A DNA stretch of 64,000 bases from Kingella pumchi (GTDB lineage: Bacteria > Pseudomonadota > Gammaproteobacteria > Burkholderiales > Neisseriaceae), in contig NZ_JAKOOW010000026.1 of NCBI RefSeq assembly GCF_022288825.1, forward strand, positions 13,501 to 77,500, in the 5' to 3' direction. A program made the position numbers and the translations under genes. The notes beneath the pieces were generated by a model that was given only the letters and a program-made list of their open reading frames with translations, did not search any database and was not told the origin of the DNA. Positions within the stretch are counted from its first letter, which is position 1. The number at the start of each line of letters is the position of its first letter. Positions 7,589 through 17,387 of this stretch are shown here, piece by piece.

Positions 7589-8392
7589 TTACGCCTGCGC
7601 CCGTTGCGGCAGCGGCGCGAGGGCGCAGACGCGGCGGCTCCAGCCGGGGATGCCGAGCAGGCGCAGGTCGGTTTGGTAGAGCGACTGCAGCGCGTCTTGG
7701 GTCAGGATGTCGGCGGTGTTGCCGCTTTGCACGGTGCCGTCGGCCAACAGCAGCGCGGTTTGGCTTTGCGGGTGGCGGCCGTGCAGCAGCAGCGGGTGTT
7801 CGGGGTTGTGGGTGGTATTGATAACGGTGTAGCCCGCTTCGGCCAAATCGGCCATCAGGCTGAGGATGGCGGCGGCGTTGCCGTAGTCAAGGGCGGAGGT
7901 GGGTTCGTCAAACAGAATCACTCGCGGCTCTTGGGCCAGGGCGCGGGCGATGTTGGCGAGCTGTTTTTCGCCGCCGCTGGTTTCCATGTAGATTTTTTGC
8001 GCCAAACGGGCGATGCCCAGTTTCTCCAGCGCGGCTTCGGCCACGGCGTAATCGGCTGCGGCGGGCTTGGCATACAGCGGCAGGCGGGCGGCACGGCCGA
8101 GCAATACGTAATCGAGTACGGTGTAGCGGTAGGTTTGCGGGGCGTTTTGCGAAACGTAGGCGATGCTGCGGGCGGTTTCGCGCGGGTTAAGATCGGCGGT
8201 ATCGCGCCCGTCGAGCAGCGCGCGCCCCTGCTGCGGTTTGAAGAGGCCGCTAATGCAGTTGAGCAGGGTGGATTTGCCCGCGCCGTTGCGCCCGAGCAGC
8301 GAGAGCAGCGTGCCGGCAGGCAGCTCGAGATTCACGCCTTGGAGTACGGCGCGGCTGCGGTAGGCGTAGTGAAGGTTTTGGATTTGGAGCAT
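7589..8392 (-). CDS. Iron-siderophore ABC transporter, ATP-binding protein
   Basis: The start is the ATG ending at 8392 (MLQIQNLHYAYRSR); upstream in-frame sequence is repeat and permease antisense and is excluded. The 267-residue protein has Walker A GRNGAGKST near residue 37, the Q-loop in AYVSQN, Walker B VILFDEPTS and an H-loop His in NTTHNPEH. The signature motif reads TSGGEKQ rather than LSGGQ, an acceptable variant. It powers the adjacent FecCD-type permease. The 220 bases between them are mostly a repeat element, so tight translational coupling has been lost. The C-terminal tail after residue 235 is unusually Arg/Cys-rich and poorly conserved in appearance. Confidence 0.92.
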   Translation of the reverse strand: MLQIQNLHYAYRSRAVLQGVNLELPAGTLLSLLGRNGAGKSTLLNCISGLFKPQQGRALLDGRDTADLNPRETARSIAYVSQNAPQTYRYTVLDYVLLGRAARLPLYAKPAAADYAVAEAALEKLGIARLAQKIYMETSGGEKQLANIARALAQEPRVILFDEPTSALDYGNAAAILSLMADLAEAGYTVINTTHNPEHPLLLHGRHPQSQTALLLADGTVQSGNTADILTQDALQSLYQTDLRLLGIPGWSRRVCALAPLPQRAQA

Positions 8393-8440
8393 TTTTCGGG
8401 TGTTGGTTTTCAGGCTGCTTTGGGGCAGATGGTTTCTTTT

Positions 8441-8578
8441 TCCCTCTCCCGCTTGCGGGGGAGGGTTAGGGTGGGGGTGTTTGCGGCTGGATAAACGTTT
8501 GCGGTTCGACAGCCAAAGCATTTCTGCGAAATGCCACCCCCTCCCCAGCCCTCCCCCGCGCGGGCGCAGGAGAGGGAG
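8441..8578. repeat. CCCTCTCC...GAGGGAG repeat, copy 2
   Basis: The left end TCCCTCTCCCGCTTGCGGGG and right end GGGCGCAGGAGAGGGA are imperfect inverted repeats. The core GGCTGGATAAACGTTTGCGG is almost identical to that of copy 3 at 9751. It lies between the ATPase and permease genes. Confidence 0.7.
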
Positions 8579-8612
8579 CTTGATTGCTGCTGAATTAACT
8601 GTTTCAGACGGC

Positions 8613-9605
8613 CTAATCCGCCGGTTTCTGCCGCACCAGCACCCAGGCGAAAAACGGGGCGCCGATAAAGCCGGTAAGGATGCCCAGCGGGATTTCCTGC
8701 GTATAAAGGTTGCGCGCCAGCGTGTCGGCCAACAGCAGAAACAGCGCGCCGACCAGCAGCGACAGCGGCAGGCTGCGCAGGTTGTTGTCGCCCACGAGCA
8801 TCCGCGCCAGATGCGGTACGACCAGACCAAGCCAGCCGATGGTGCCGCTGATGCACACGGCCGAGGCGGTGAGCAGCGTGGCGCAGACAATCATCAGCAG
8901 CCGCTCTTTGCGGGTGTCGGCGCCCACCAGCCGTGCTTCGCGCTCGCCCAGCGACAGCACGTTAATCCGCCAGCGCATCAGCAGCAACAGCAGCGCGGGC
9001 AGCAGCATCACCGGCACAAGCCACACCAGTTGCTCGGTTTGCGCCTTGGCCAGGCTGCCCATCTGCCAATAGACGATTTCGGCCAGCTCGGTTTCGGGGT
9101 CGGCCAGATATTTGACCACGCCGAGCGTTGCGCCCATAAAACCGGACACGACAATGCCCGCGAGCACCAGCACCACCGCCGAGTCGCGGCCGATCAGGCG
9201 CGGCAGGGTCAGGGTCAAGGCCACCGCCAGCAGGCCGCCGCCGAAAGCCGCGCCCTGCATGGCAAGCATGCCGCCGCCGGCAATTACCGCCGCCGCCGCG
9301 CCGACGCACGCGCCGGAGGATACGCCGAGCAAATCGGGCGACACCAGCGGGTTGCGGAAAATGCCCTGATACACCGCGCCCGCCAGCGACAGCGCCATAC
9401 CCACCAGCATCGCGGCGGCAATGCGCGGCAGGCGCAGGTTGAAGATGATGTTTTGGTAGGTTTCGTCGGCGTTGTGGCCGCTCAGGGTCTGCCACACGGC
9501 ATCGAGCGGCACGGGATAGCGCCCCCACGACAGGGAAAACACGGCGGCGGCAGCAAGCGCGGCGGCGGTCAGGGCGAGCAGGACGGGGTAGGGAATGCGG
9601 GACAT
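8613..9605 (-). CDS. Iron-siderophore ABC transporter permease, FecCD family
   Basis: This inner-membrane protein (about 330 residues, 9-10 hydrophobic segments) forms the import channel. The family motifs are clear: RLPRIAAAMLVGMALSLAG, the following NPLVSPDLLGVSSGA, and GTIGWLGLVVPHLARMLVG near the C-terminal third, which makes the coupling contact with the ATPase. I use the ATG ending at 9605 (MSRIPYPVLL); a GTG five codons upstream is an alternative and neither has a good Shine-Dalgarno. It is divergent from the FepA-like receptor. Only one permease gene is present, so it probably works as a homodimer. Confidence 0.93.
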   Translation of the reverse strand: MSRIPYPVLLALTAAALAAAAVFSLSWGRYPVPLDAVWQTLSGHNADETYQNIIFNLRLPRIAAAMLVGMALSLAGAVYQGIFRNPLVSPDLLGVSSGACVGAAAAVIAGGGMLAMQGAAFGGGLLAVALTLTLPRLIGRDSAVVLVLAGIVVSGFMGATLGVVKYLADPETELAEIVYWQMGSLAKAQTEQLVWLVPVMLLPALLLLLMRWRINVLSLGEREARLVGADTRKERLLMIVCATLLTASAVCISGTIGWLGLVVPHLARMLVGDNNLRSLPLSLLVGALFLLLADTLARNLYTQEIPLGILTGFIGAPFFAWVLVRQKPAD

Positions 9606-9750
9606 AGGAAACGGTGGCACAGGCAGCCTAAACGGGGTTTCAGGCTGCTTTTTTATGGTTCGGATGGCGGGCGGGTTTGGCGGGTTTCAGGCTGCCTTGT
9701 GCTTTCAGGCAGCCTGAAAAGGCCGTCTGAAACATGGCGGGTAACAGCGT

Positions 9751-9888
9751 TCCCTCTCCCGCTTGCGGGGGAGGGCTAGGGTGGGGGCGCTTGCGGCTGG
9801 ACAAACGTTTGTGGTTCCGCAGCCAAAGCGGTTCTGCGAACCGCCACCCCCTCCCCAACCCGCCCCCGCGCGGGCGCAGGGGAGGGAG
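9751..9888. repeat. CCCTCTCC...GGAGGGA repeat, copy 3
   Basis: This copy has the same length as copy 2 (138 bases), ends TCCCTCTCCCGCTTGCGGGG and GGGCGCAGGGGAGGGA, and shares the core GGCTGGACAAACGTTTGTGG plus CAGCCAAAGCGGTTCTGCGA. Confidence 0.7.
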
Positions 9889-10002
9889 TTTGATTGCTGT
9901 CGGATTAGCCGTTTCAGACAGCCTTTTATGCCGTCTGAAAAGGCAGTTTGCGTAGGTCGGATACCCGTAACCGACTTTTCAGGCTGCCCCATTTGTTCCG
10001 TC

Positions 10003-10098
10003 ATTCCCGCGCAGGCGGGAATCTTGCCGGAGCTTGGGCATGGTTTGGGAAACCGTCGGTCGTTTGTCTTCAAACAAGATTCCCGCCTGCGCGGGGGT
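10003..10098. repeat. Inverted pair of dRS3-like repeats
   Basis: ATTCCCGCGCAGGCGGGAAT (10003-10022) followed by CTTG is mirrored by CAAG plus ATTCCCGCCTGCGCGGGGGT (10079-10098). The outer arm of the second copy is degenerate. The 52 bases between them contain no gene. Confidence 0.7.
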
Positions 10099-10253
10099 AG
10101 CGTAGCGGACTTGCGAAGCTAATGACGGCATTTGCGCTTTCAGGCTGCTTTGGGTGCAAGGCTGGCGGTTTTTCCCTTTTCAGGCTGCCTGAAAACGAAA
10201 AATCAAAAAGGGCGCGATTCGACCATAAAGCGCGGCGGATTGTGATTGGTCGA

Positions 10254-10267
10254 AAGGATTAGTCCTT
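10254..10267. promoter_or_regulatory. Palindrome AAGGATTAGTCCTT upstream of the receptor
   Basis: AAGGA and TCCTT arms flank TTAG, 117 bases before the receptor start. Its position in a leader or promoter region makes it a candidate operator, but I recognise no known regulator site and it could be chance. Confidence 0.3.
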
Positions 10268-10383
10268 ACGTTCTATATCAATACGCAAACAAAACCTTAC
10301 AATTTCGCACCTTTTTTCCAGCCGTAGCCGAAAACCAAAAATTCAAGCGACAAATCATAATCTTACACAGGAAGCCTCAAATC

Positions 10384-12786
10384 ATGAAACCCGCTTTGTT
10401 CAAACTCAATGTGCTCAGCGCCCTGCTGCTGATTGCCACCGGCGCCGCTGCCGACACCGATGATAATGCCGAAGCCGCCGACAACGGCGAATTGCAGACC
10501 GTCCACGTTACCGCCGAACGCCAGGCCAAGCAGCAGCTGGGCTCGTCGGTGATTACCGCGCAGGACTTGCAGAAGATGCCCGTTAGCAACGACATCTCCG
10601 AAATCGTCAGCAAAATGCCGGGCGTTACTCTCAGCACCAACTCGCCCGGTGGCACACGCGGCAACAAACGCCAAATCGACATCCGCGCCATGGGCCCGGA
10701 AAACACACTGATTCTGATCGACGGCAAACCCGTGCGCTCGCGCAATGCCGAACGCTACGGCCGCGGCGGCGTGCGCAACACGCGCGGTGACTCCAACTGG
10801 GTACCGCCCGAAATGATTGAAAAAATCGAAGTGTTGCGCGGCCCTGCCGCTGCCCGCTACGGCTCCGGCGCGATGGGTGGCGTGGTAAACATCCGCACCA
10901 AACCCATCACCCGCGAATTCCACGGCAGCGTGGGCACTTATATCGAACAACCGCAGAGCGGCACAGATCAAGGCGCCACCCGCCGTGCCAACTTCATCGT
11001 GTCCGGCCCCGTCGTAAAAAACACACTTGGCTTCCGCCTCTACGGCAACCTCAACAAAACCAGCCCCGATGATTTCGACATCAACAACAGCGTAAACACC
11101 GGCACTGCCCTTAGCGCCGGCCGCGAAGGCGTGCGCAACCGCGACATCGCCGGCCGCCTGCAATGGGACATCAGCCCCACCCAACGCCTCACTTTCGATG
11201 CCGCCTACAGCCGCCAAGGCAATATCTACAACGGCGACACCCAAAGCAGTAACGTACTCGTTCCTGCCGTACGCAACGTTGCCTTTCCGCTTATCGGCTC
11301 GGAAACTGCCCGCCTCTACCGCCAAAGCTACACCCTGACTCACAACGGCAACTGGGAATGGGGTGATTTGGAAAGCTACATCAGCTTCGACAAAACCGTA
11401 AACAGCCGCCTGCCAGAAGGCCTGCTTGGCAGCACCGAGGGTGCCTACAACAGCACCACCGGCTTTTCCGACAGTATCCTGAAAAACTACCGCTTCGGCA
11501 GCCGTGCCGATTTGCCTTTGGGTCGCCACACCCTCACCGTGGGTGCGGAAGGCGGCCGCTCCGTGCTCGACGATTCCGCCTCCATGAAGCAAACCATGCA
11601 AACCTACGGCAATATCCCGTGGCTTGCCAGCACCGGCCGTAGCGGCAAAGGCAGTCAGAATGATTTTGCCATCTATGTGGAAGACAATATTTCCCTCAAC
11701 CAAGGCCGCACCTTCCTGATCCCTGGCCTGCGCTGGGACTACAACACCGCCTTCGGCTCCACCTTCTCCCCCTCGTTCAACTTCTCCCACGCCCTGAACG
11801 ACAGCTGGCGGATCAAAGGCGGCATCGCCCGCGCCTTCAAAGCGCCCAACTTATACCAAACCCAGCCCAACTACATGCTGACCAATGCCAGCCACGGCTG
11901 TCCGATCGACGAACACAACCGCTGGGACAACCCAAATGCGCAAAATAACAGCGCCACCGGCGGTACCGGGGCGGGCAACGACCAGAGGCCGACCGATCCC
12001 TATCTCAACAACCGTCCTGGCGGCTTCGACTGGGGCCGCGCCTGCTACTTTGTCGGCAATAAAAATATCAAACCCGAAACCAGTATCAACAAAGAAATCG
12101 GTTTCGAGTTCAACAAAGACGGTTATATCGCCTCACTGGCCTATTTTCACAACGACTACCGCAACCGCATTATCGATAACGGTGAATTCATTACCACCAT
12201 CGACGCCCCCACCGGCGGCTATGATCGCGATGTACGCCGCACAAACAACCGCGCGGGCATCAACATTTGGCGCAACTACACCGCCACCAACGTGTACCAA
12301 TGGGGCAACCGTGGCAAGGCTGTACTCGCTGGCTTTGAAGGCAACTTAACCCTGCCGCTGATCCGCGACAAACTGAACTTCAGCACCAACTTCACTTATT
12401 TCCAGCGTAACGAAGAGAAGTTCTACGGCAACCCCGTATCGATTGTGCCCAAATACACCATCAACAGCACACTGAACTGGCAAATCACTCCCGAATGGGA
12501 CTTAAACGCCACGTACACCCGCTACGGCCGTCAAAAAACCGGCTCCCGGCCCATCCGCTTCATCGACGTGTACTACGAAGACGGCGGCAGCAAGCTGAAA
12601 GAGCACGAATTAGGCAGCTACGGTGTGTTCGGGTTCAACATCGGCTACAACTGGAAAGATACCATCAGCCTGCGTGCAGGCGTGAACAACCTGTTCGACA
12701 AAACCGTCCTGCGCACCGCCGGCACCGCCCGCACCTACAACGAACGCCGCCGCAGCTACTATATGAGCATGCGTTATTCGTTCTGA
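10384..12786 (+). CDS. FepA-like TonB-dependent catecholate siderophore receptor
   Basis: The start is the ATG at 10384, after AGGAAG and followed by a signal peptide (cleavage near AAA-D). The 800-residue outer-membrane protein has a TonB-box-like stretch (ELQTVHVTAE, residues 32-41), a plug domain (to about 185) containing RGNKRQIDIRAMGPENTLIL and WVPPEMIEKIEVLRGPAAAR, and a beta-barrel ending in aromatic Phe (MRYSF), the usual signal for outer-membrane assembly. The plug segments are very close in form to FepA/PfeA enterobactin receptors. Two Cys near residues 504 and 558 could form an extracellular-loop disulfide. It is divergent from the importer genes, giving a complete uptake route with TonB-ExbB-ExbD at 41-43 kb. 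Confidence 0.93.
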   Translation: MKPALFKLNVLSALLLIATGAAADTDDNAEAADNGELQTVHVTAERQAKQQLGSSVITAQDLQKMPVSNDISEIVSKMPGVTLSTNSPGGTRGNKRQIDIRAMGPENTLILIDGKPVRSRNAERYGRGGVRNTRGDSNWVPPEMIEKIEVLRGPAAARYGSGAMGGVVNIRTKPITREFHGSVGTYIEQPQSGTDQGATRRANFIVSGPVVKNTLGFRLYGNLNKTSPDDFDINNSVNTGTALSAGREGVRNRDIAGRLQWDISPTQRLTFDAAYSRQGNIYNGDTQSSNVLVPAVRNVAFPLIGSETARLYRQSYTLTHNGNWEWGDLESYISFDKTVNSRLPEGLLGSTEGAYNSTTGFSDSILKNYRFGSRADLPLGRHTLTVGAEGGRSVLDDSASMKQTMQTYGNIPWLASTGRSGKGSQNDFAIYVEDNISLNQGRTFLIPGLRWDYNTAFGSTFSPSFNFSHALNDSWRIKGGIARAFKAPNLYQTQPNYMLTNASHGCPIDEHNRWDNPNAQNNSATGGTGAGNDQRPTDPYLNNRPGGFDWGRACYFVGNKNIKPETSINKEIGFEFNKDGYIASLAYFHNDYRNRIIDNGEFITTIDAPTGGYDRDVRRTNNRAGINIWRNYTATNVYQWGNRGKAVLAGFEGNLTLPLIRDKLNFSTNFTYFQRNEEKFYGNPVSIVPKYTINSTLNWQITPEWDLNATYTRYGRQKTGSRPIRFIDVYYEDGGSKLKEHELGSYGVFGFNIGYNWKDTISLRAGVNNLFDKTVLRTAGTARTYNERRRSYYMSMRYSF

Positions 12787-12807
12787 TGTAGTTTGTTTTG
12801 CAGAAAG

Positions 12808-12843
12808 CAAAGCAGCCTGAAAACCTTTCAGGCTGCTTTTTCG
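12808..12843 (+). terminator. DUS inverted-pair terminator after the receptor
   Basis: AAAGCAGCCTGAAAACC and the facing TTTCAGGCTGCTTTTTC form a stem with a T run. More DUS copies follow to 12915 and could terminate hemE from the other side. Confidence 0.75.
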
Positions 12844-12930
12844 CATTTTCAGGCTGCTTTTTGCCGAGCCCAAAACTTTTCAGGCTGCTGGTCTTATCGG
12901 CAAAGCAGCCTGAGAACCTTTATCCGCAGT

Positions 12931-13995
12931 TTAGGCCTGATGGTAGGGGCGGGAGAGTTCGTGCACAGCATCGACCAGCACTTTGGCGTGTTCGGGGTCG
13001 GCGAACTGGCTGATGCCGTGGCCGAGGTTGAAAACGTGGCCGCTGCCTTTGCCGTAGGATTCGAGAATGCGCGCGGTTTCGGCGCGGATGGATTCGGGCG
13101 AGCCGTAGAGTGCGGCGGGGTCGAGATTGCCCTGCAGCGCCACGCGGCTGCCGACGCGGCTTCGGGCGCTGCCGATGTCGCAAGTCCAGTCCAAGCCCAG
13201 CGCGTCGGCGCCGGCGTCGGCCATCTGTTCGAGCCACAGGCCGCCACCTTTGGTAAACAGCACCACCGGCACGCGGCGGCCTTGGTGTTCGCGTTTCAGG
13301 CTGCCGACGATGCGGCGCATATAGGCGAGACTGAATTCTTCAAAGGCGGCAGGGCTAAGGGTGCCGCCCCAAGTGTCGAAAATCTGTACCGCCTGCGCGC
13401 CGTGTTCGATTTGGGTGTTGAGGTAGTCGGCAACGGCTTGGGCGGTGATGTCGAGAATACGGTGCAAGAGCTCGGGACGGGCGTACATCATGGTTTTGAG
13501 GGTGCGCCATTCTTTGCTGCCGCTGCCTTCGACCATATAGCAGGCCAGGGTAAACGGGCTGCCGGAAAAGCCGATCAGCGGCACGCGGCCGTTGAGCGCA
13601 CGGCGGATGGAGGCGACGGCGTCAAACACATAGCGCAGCTTGTCCATATCGGGCACCGCCAGCGCGGCGATGTCGGTTTCGTGCTGCAGCGGTTTTTCAA
13701 ACTTAGGCCCTTCGCCTTCGGCAAAATACAACCCCAAGCCCATGGCGTCGGGCACGGTCAGGATGTCGGAAAACAGGATGGCGGCGTCCAAGTCGAAGCG
13801 ATCCAAGGGCTGCAGGGTTACTTCGGTGGCCAGCTCGGTGTTTTTGCACAAATCGAGAAAACTGCCGGCGCGCGCGCGGCTGGCGCGGTATTCGGGCAGA
13901 TAGCGGCCGGCCTGGCGCATCATCCAAACCGGCGTGTAGTCGGTGGGCTGGCGCAGCAGGGCGCGCAGATAGGTGTCGTTTTGCAGGGTGTCCAT
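12931..13995 (-). CDS. hemE: Uroporphyrinogen decarboxylase HemE
   Basis: This enzyme removes four carboxyl groups from uroporphyrinogen III to give coproporphyrinogen III in cytoplasmic haem synthesis. It has 354 residues, the usual length. The N-terminal signature [16 protein letters not shown] carries the substrate-binding Arg27 and Arg31, and the catalytic Asp77 sits in [30 protein letters not shown] is the second signature. The downstream haem gene hemN is at 24.6 kb, outside this operon. Transcribed towards the receptor gene with DUS hairpins between. Confidence 0.97.
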   Translation of the reverse strand: MDTLQNDTYLRALLRQPTDYTPVWMMRQAGRYLPEYRASRARAGSFLDLCKNTELATEVTLQPLDRFDLDAAILFSDILTVPDAMGLGLYFAEGEGPKFEKPLQHETDIAALAVPDMDKLRYVFDAVASIRRALNGRVPLIGFSGSPFTLACYMVEGSGSKEWRTLKTMMYARPELLHRILDITAQAVADYLNTQIEHGAQAVQIFDTWGGTLSPAAFEEFSLAYMRRIVGSLKREHQGRRVPVVLFTKGGGLWLEQMADAGADALGLDWTCDIGSARSRVGSRVALQGNLDPAALYGSPESIRAETARILESYGKGSGHVFNLGHGISQFADPEHAKVLVDAVHELSRPYHQA

Positions 13996-14063
13996 TATTC
14001 GGGTTTCCGTGTGGGTCGGTTTGGCTGTTCAGGCTGCTTGGGGCAGCCTGAAAAAAGGCGGGT

Positions 14064-14873
14064 TCAGGCGGTCTGCCACGACAGCAGCGCCCATTTCATG
14101 CCGCAGTAGTCGGGGGTGAGACGGTGATGGTTGTTTTGGTACCAGTCGTGCAGGGCGGCGGTTTCGCCGTCGTTCAGGCTGCCGTATTGGGCGGTGGCGG
14201 CAGCCTGAAAATCCTGCCAGCTTTCGCAGTGCGCCCAGCGGCCTTCACTGCGGATAAAGCGGATTTCGGGGTCGTAGCCCATTTCGTACAGTATATTGGC
14301 GGAGAGTATGTAGTCGGGGAAGGCTTCGCGGTCGCGGCCGAGCAGGGCGGAGATTTCCGGCAGATCGAAACGGCCGCCGACGATTTGGCTGAAATAAACC
14401 TGCTTGGCGGCGTGCTTCGAGAGCTTGGCAAACAGCGCGGCCAAGTCGTGATCCAAACCGGCGCGCGAGCAGACAACGGTATCGCAGTGCGGCACCTGCG
14501 GCCAGTCGGCGTTTTTGTCGAGCAGAAAAGTGCTGTAATTGGCGATGCCGGCGGCGCGGGCGTTTTGTTCCAGCGTTTGCAGCATCACCGGGCTGTAGTC
14601 CAGGCAATAAACGTGGCGGCAGCGGCCGGCGGCGGCAAGGGCAAGCGCGCCGGTGCCGCAGCCGACATCGAGCAGGGTGCCGTTTTGCGGCCAGTCGATG
14701 GCAGCGAGCAGGGCGCGGATGTAGCGGCTCTCGCCGCCTTCGCGGCGGTTGAGCGCGGGAGCTTTGGCGTCCCACTCGCTGCTGGGCTTGGGGCGGTAGC
14801 CGACGCGCCGCATATGGCGCCGGTAGTGTTCGGCAAAATCGGTTTCGGGCAGGACGCGGCGGATCGGGTTCAT
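14064..14873 (-). CDS. SAM-dependent methyltransferase, class I
   Basis: The 269-residue protein has a Rossmann methyltransferase core: motif I LLDVGCGTGALALAAA (residues about 69-84), an acidic residue after strand 2 (CLDYSP), and a post-motif segment CDTVVCSRAGLDHD. An N-terminal extension of about 60 residues (HYRRHMRRVGYRPKPSSEWDAKAP) and a C-terminal tail rich in Trp and His are its own. The DHDL segment and the N-terminal SEWDAKAP resemble proteins annotated as class I methyltransferases of unknown substrate in siderophore or corrinoid contexts, but I cannot assign a substrate. It is 68 bases upstream of hemE on the same strand, so co-transcription is possible. Confidence 0.8.
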   Translation of the reverse strand: MNPIRRVLPETDFAEHYRRHMRRVGYRPKPSSEWDAKAPALNRREGGESRYIRALLAAIDWPQNGTLLDVGCGTGALALAAAGRCRHVYCLDYSPVMLQTLEQNARAAGIANYSTFLLDKNADWPQVPHCDTVVCSRAGLDHDLAALFAKLSKHAAKQVYFSQIVGGRFDLPEISALLGRDREAFPDYILSANILYEMGYDPEIRFIRSEGRWAHCESWQDFQAAATAQYGSLNDGETAALHDWYQNNHHRLTPDYCGMKWALLSWQTA

Positions 14874-14970
14874 GGCAAAACGGCTTTCGGCAGGCAGCCT
14901 GAAAAAGGCGGGGATAGGGAAAAGGCAGCCTGAAAACGCCGTTGCCGGCTTTCAGGCTGCCTTTGCCGCT

Positions 14971-15261
14971 TTATTCTTCGATAACTTGCGGCACAACGTA
15001 CAGGCGGTTGCGCACTTCGGGCGCGCAGGCCTGGTATTCGGCGGCGTGGTCGCTTTCGGTCACTTCGTCCGAGCGCAGGCGCAGCGCCAGCTCGTGCGGG
15101 TGGGTCATCGGCTCGATGCCGTCGGTATTTACTGCCTGCATCGCTTCTACGGTGGCAAACAGTTTGTCCAATTCCTTAACCGATTGGATTTTTTCTTCTT
15201 CGCTCAGCGTCAGACGGGCAAGACGGGCGATTTTTTCAACATCGGCGATGCTCAGCGGCAT
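14971..15261 (-). CDS. gatC: Asp/Glu-tRNA(Asn/Gln) amidotransferase subunit C
   Basis: GatC stabilises the GatA-GatB amidotransferase, which converts misacylated Glu-tRNA(Gln) or Asp-tRNA(Asn). The start is the ATG ending at 15261 (MPLSIADVEKIARLARLTLS), giving a 96-residue protein of normal size. The helical N-terminus and the conserved MTHPHELALRLRSDEVTE region are clear. gatA and gatB do not follow here, so the subunits are encoded at separate places. The gene is divergent from mreB. Confidence 0.95.
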   Translation of the reverse strand: MPLSIADVEKIARLARLTLSEEEKIQSVKELDKLFATVEAMQAVNTDGIEPMTHPHELALRLRSDEVTESDHAAEYQACAPEVRNRLYVVPQVIEE

Positions 15262-15366
15262 GGTTAAATCCTTTAAATTTCGTTTAGCAAATCGGGGAAA
15301 GTAGGGTATGATTGCGCGCCGTCGCAGCCGCAAAGCTCGCGATTATAACTGAAAAAATTTCCCGGG

Positions 15367-15403
15367 CATGACGATTTTCCGGCGAAGCTGCCGCGTTGTC
15401 ATG
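15367..15403. promoter_or_regulatory. Spaced inverted repeat in the gatC-mreB gap
   Basis: GCATGAC and GTCATGC, seven bases each, are separated by 23 bases in the 180-base divergent gap. This could be a regulator site or chance. No clear consensus promoter for mreB was identified. Confidence 0.3.
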
Positions 15404-15420
15404 CTTTACTTATTGTTTGA

Positions 15421-16479
<1,059 letters not shown>

Positions 16480-16499
16480 TTTTTCAGGCAGCCTGAAAA

Positions 16500-17387
16500 A
16501 TGTCGCAACCCTATCCCTTCGCCCGCCGCGGCATCAGTCCGGTCAATAAGCTGATCTGCCTGTCGCTGCTGTCGGTGGTGCTGATGGTGCTCGACGAGCG
16601 CTATACGGCGATGCAGCGTGCCAAGGAATATATCGCCGGCGCGCTGTATCCGCTGCAGTGGATGGCGCAGCAGCCGGTGGAATGGTACGAGTACGGCAGC
16701 GCGCTGTTTCAGTCGCAAGACTATCTGCTCACCGAAAACGAGCGTCTGACTTTGGAAAACTCTCGGCTGAAAATCGACCTGCACCGCGCCGATATGAACG
16801 CCCGCGAGCTCGAGCAGCTCAAATCGCTGGCGGCGCTCGGCAGCCACGGCTTGGGCGAAGCGCAAACCGCCGAAGTGGTGTCCAACGGCAAAGAGCCGTT
16901 GGCCAACCGCATCATCATCAATAAAGGCAGCCGCCAAAACATCCGCGCCGGCGATGCGGTGGTGGATGAAAACGGCTTGGTCGGCCAGGTCAGCCAAAGT
17001 TATCCCTTCAGCGCCGAAGTCCATCTGCTTACCGATGCCAAGGCGGTGATTCCGGTAATGGTGGCGCGCACCGGCGTGCGCACGCTGGTGTACGGCGGCA
17101 GCGACCAGCTCAGCCTGCGCTATTTCCCCAGCGATGCCGATTTGCAGCCTGAAGACATGCTGGTTACTTCCGGTCTCGACAGCGTCTATCCCGCCGGCAT
17201 TCCGGTAGCCAAAGTGGTGCAGACCGGCCGCAACACCGGTATGCCTTATTACAGCGCCCAGCTCAAACCGGTGGCGGCGCTGCGCAGCAGCAAATATGTG
17301 CTGGTGCTGCCGCAGCAGCCGCTGCCGCAAACCGGCGAAACCACGTCCGATGCCGCAGCCGCTTCCGTTCCGTCTGCCAAACCATGA
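16500..17387 (+). CDS. mreC: Rod shape-determining protein MreC
   Basis: MreC is a bitopic periplasmic scaffold that links MreB to the wall synthases. A transmembrane segment (about residues 19-33), a coiled coil (about 67-105, LTENERLTLENSRLKIDLHRAD) and the beta-domain with VVDENGLVGQVSQ and VTSGLDSVYPAGIPVAKV are visible. It has 295 residues. A DUS copy sits in the 20-base gap after mreB and ends at the ATG; no strong separate ribosome-binding site is apparent. The stop overlaps the mreD start (ATGA). Confidence 0.96.
   Translation: MSQPYPFARRGISPVNKLICLSLLSVVLMVLDERYTAMQRAKEYIAGALYPLQWMAQQPVEWYEYGSALFQSQDYLLTENERLTLENSRLKIDLHRADMNARELEQLKSLAALGSHGLGEAQTAEVVSNGKEPLANRIIINKGSRQNIRAGDAVVDENGLVGQVSQSYPFSAEVHLLTDAKAVIPVMVARTGVRTLVYGGSDQLSLRYFPSDADLQPEDMLVTSGLDSVYPAGIPVAKVVQTGRNTGMPYYSAQLKPVAALRSSKYVLVLPQQPLPQTGETTSDAAAASVPSAKP

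Larger units (their letters stand above)
9606..10383. other. Repeat-rich divergent gap between permease and receptor
   Basis: This 778-base gap has no convincing gene. In order it holds several DUS copies (9640-9735), the MITE-like copy 3 (9751-9888), an ATGCCGTCTGAA uptake sequence (9938-9949, the meningococcal dialect), a REP-like element (9952-9975), an inverted pair of dRS3-like repeats (10003-10098), more DUS copies (10139-10195) and the receptor promoter region. Confidence 0.7.

Noticed and set aside
8400..9779. A 459-codon plus-strand frame opposite the permease
   Set aside because: Low-complexity Gln/His/Arg-rich translation, antisense to a clear FecCD permease and running into repeats.
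10200..10383. A Fur box upstream of the FepA-like receptor
   Set aside because: Iron control is expected, but no stretch matches the consensus well enough to report as a site.
10246..10383. An extended start for the FepA-like receptor about 46 codons upstream
   Set aside because: The extension lacks a ribosome-binding site and would bury the signal peptide that begins at 10384.
12793..14109. A 438-codon plus-strand frame opposite hemE
   Set aside because: Antisense shadow of hemE; begins inside DUS repeats and has no recognisable domain.
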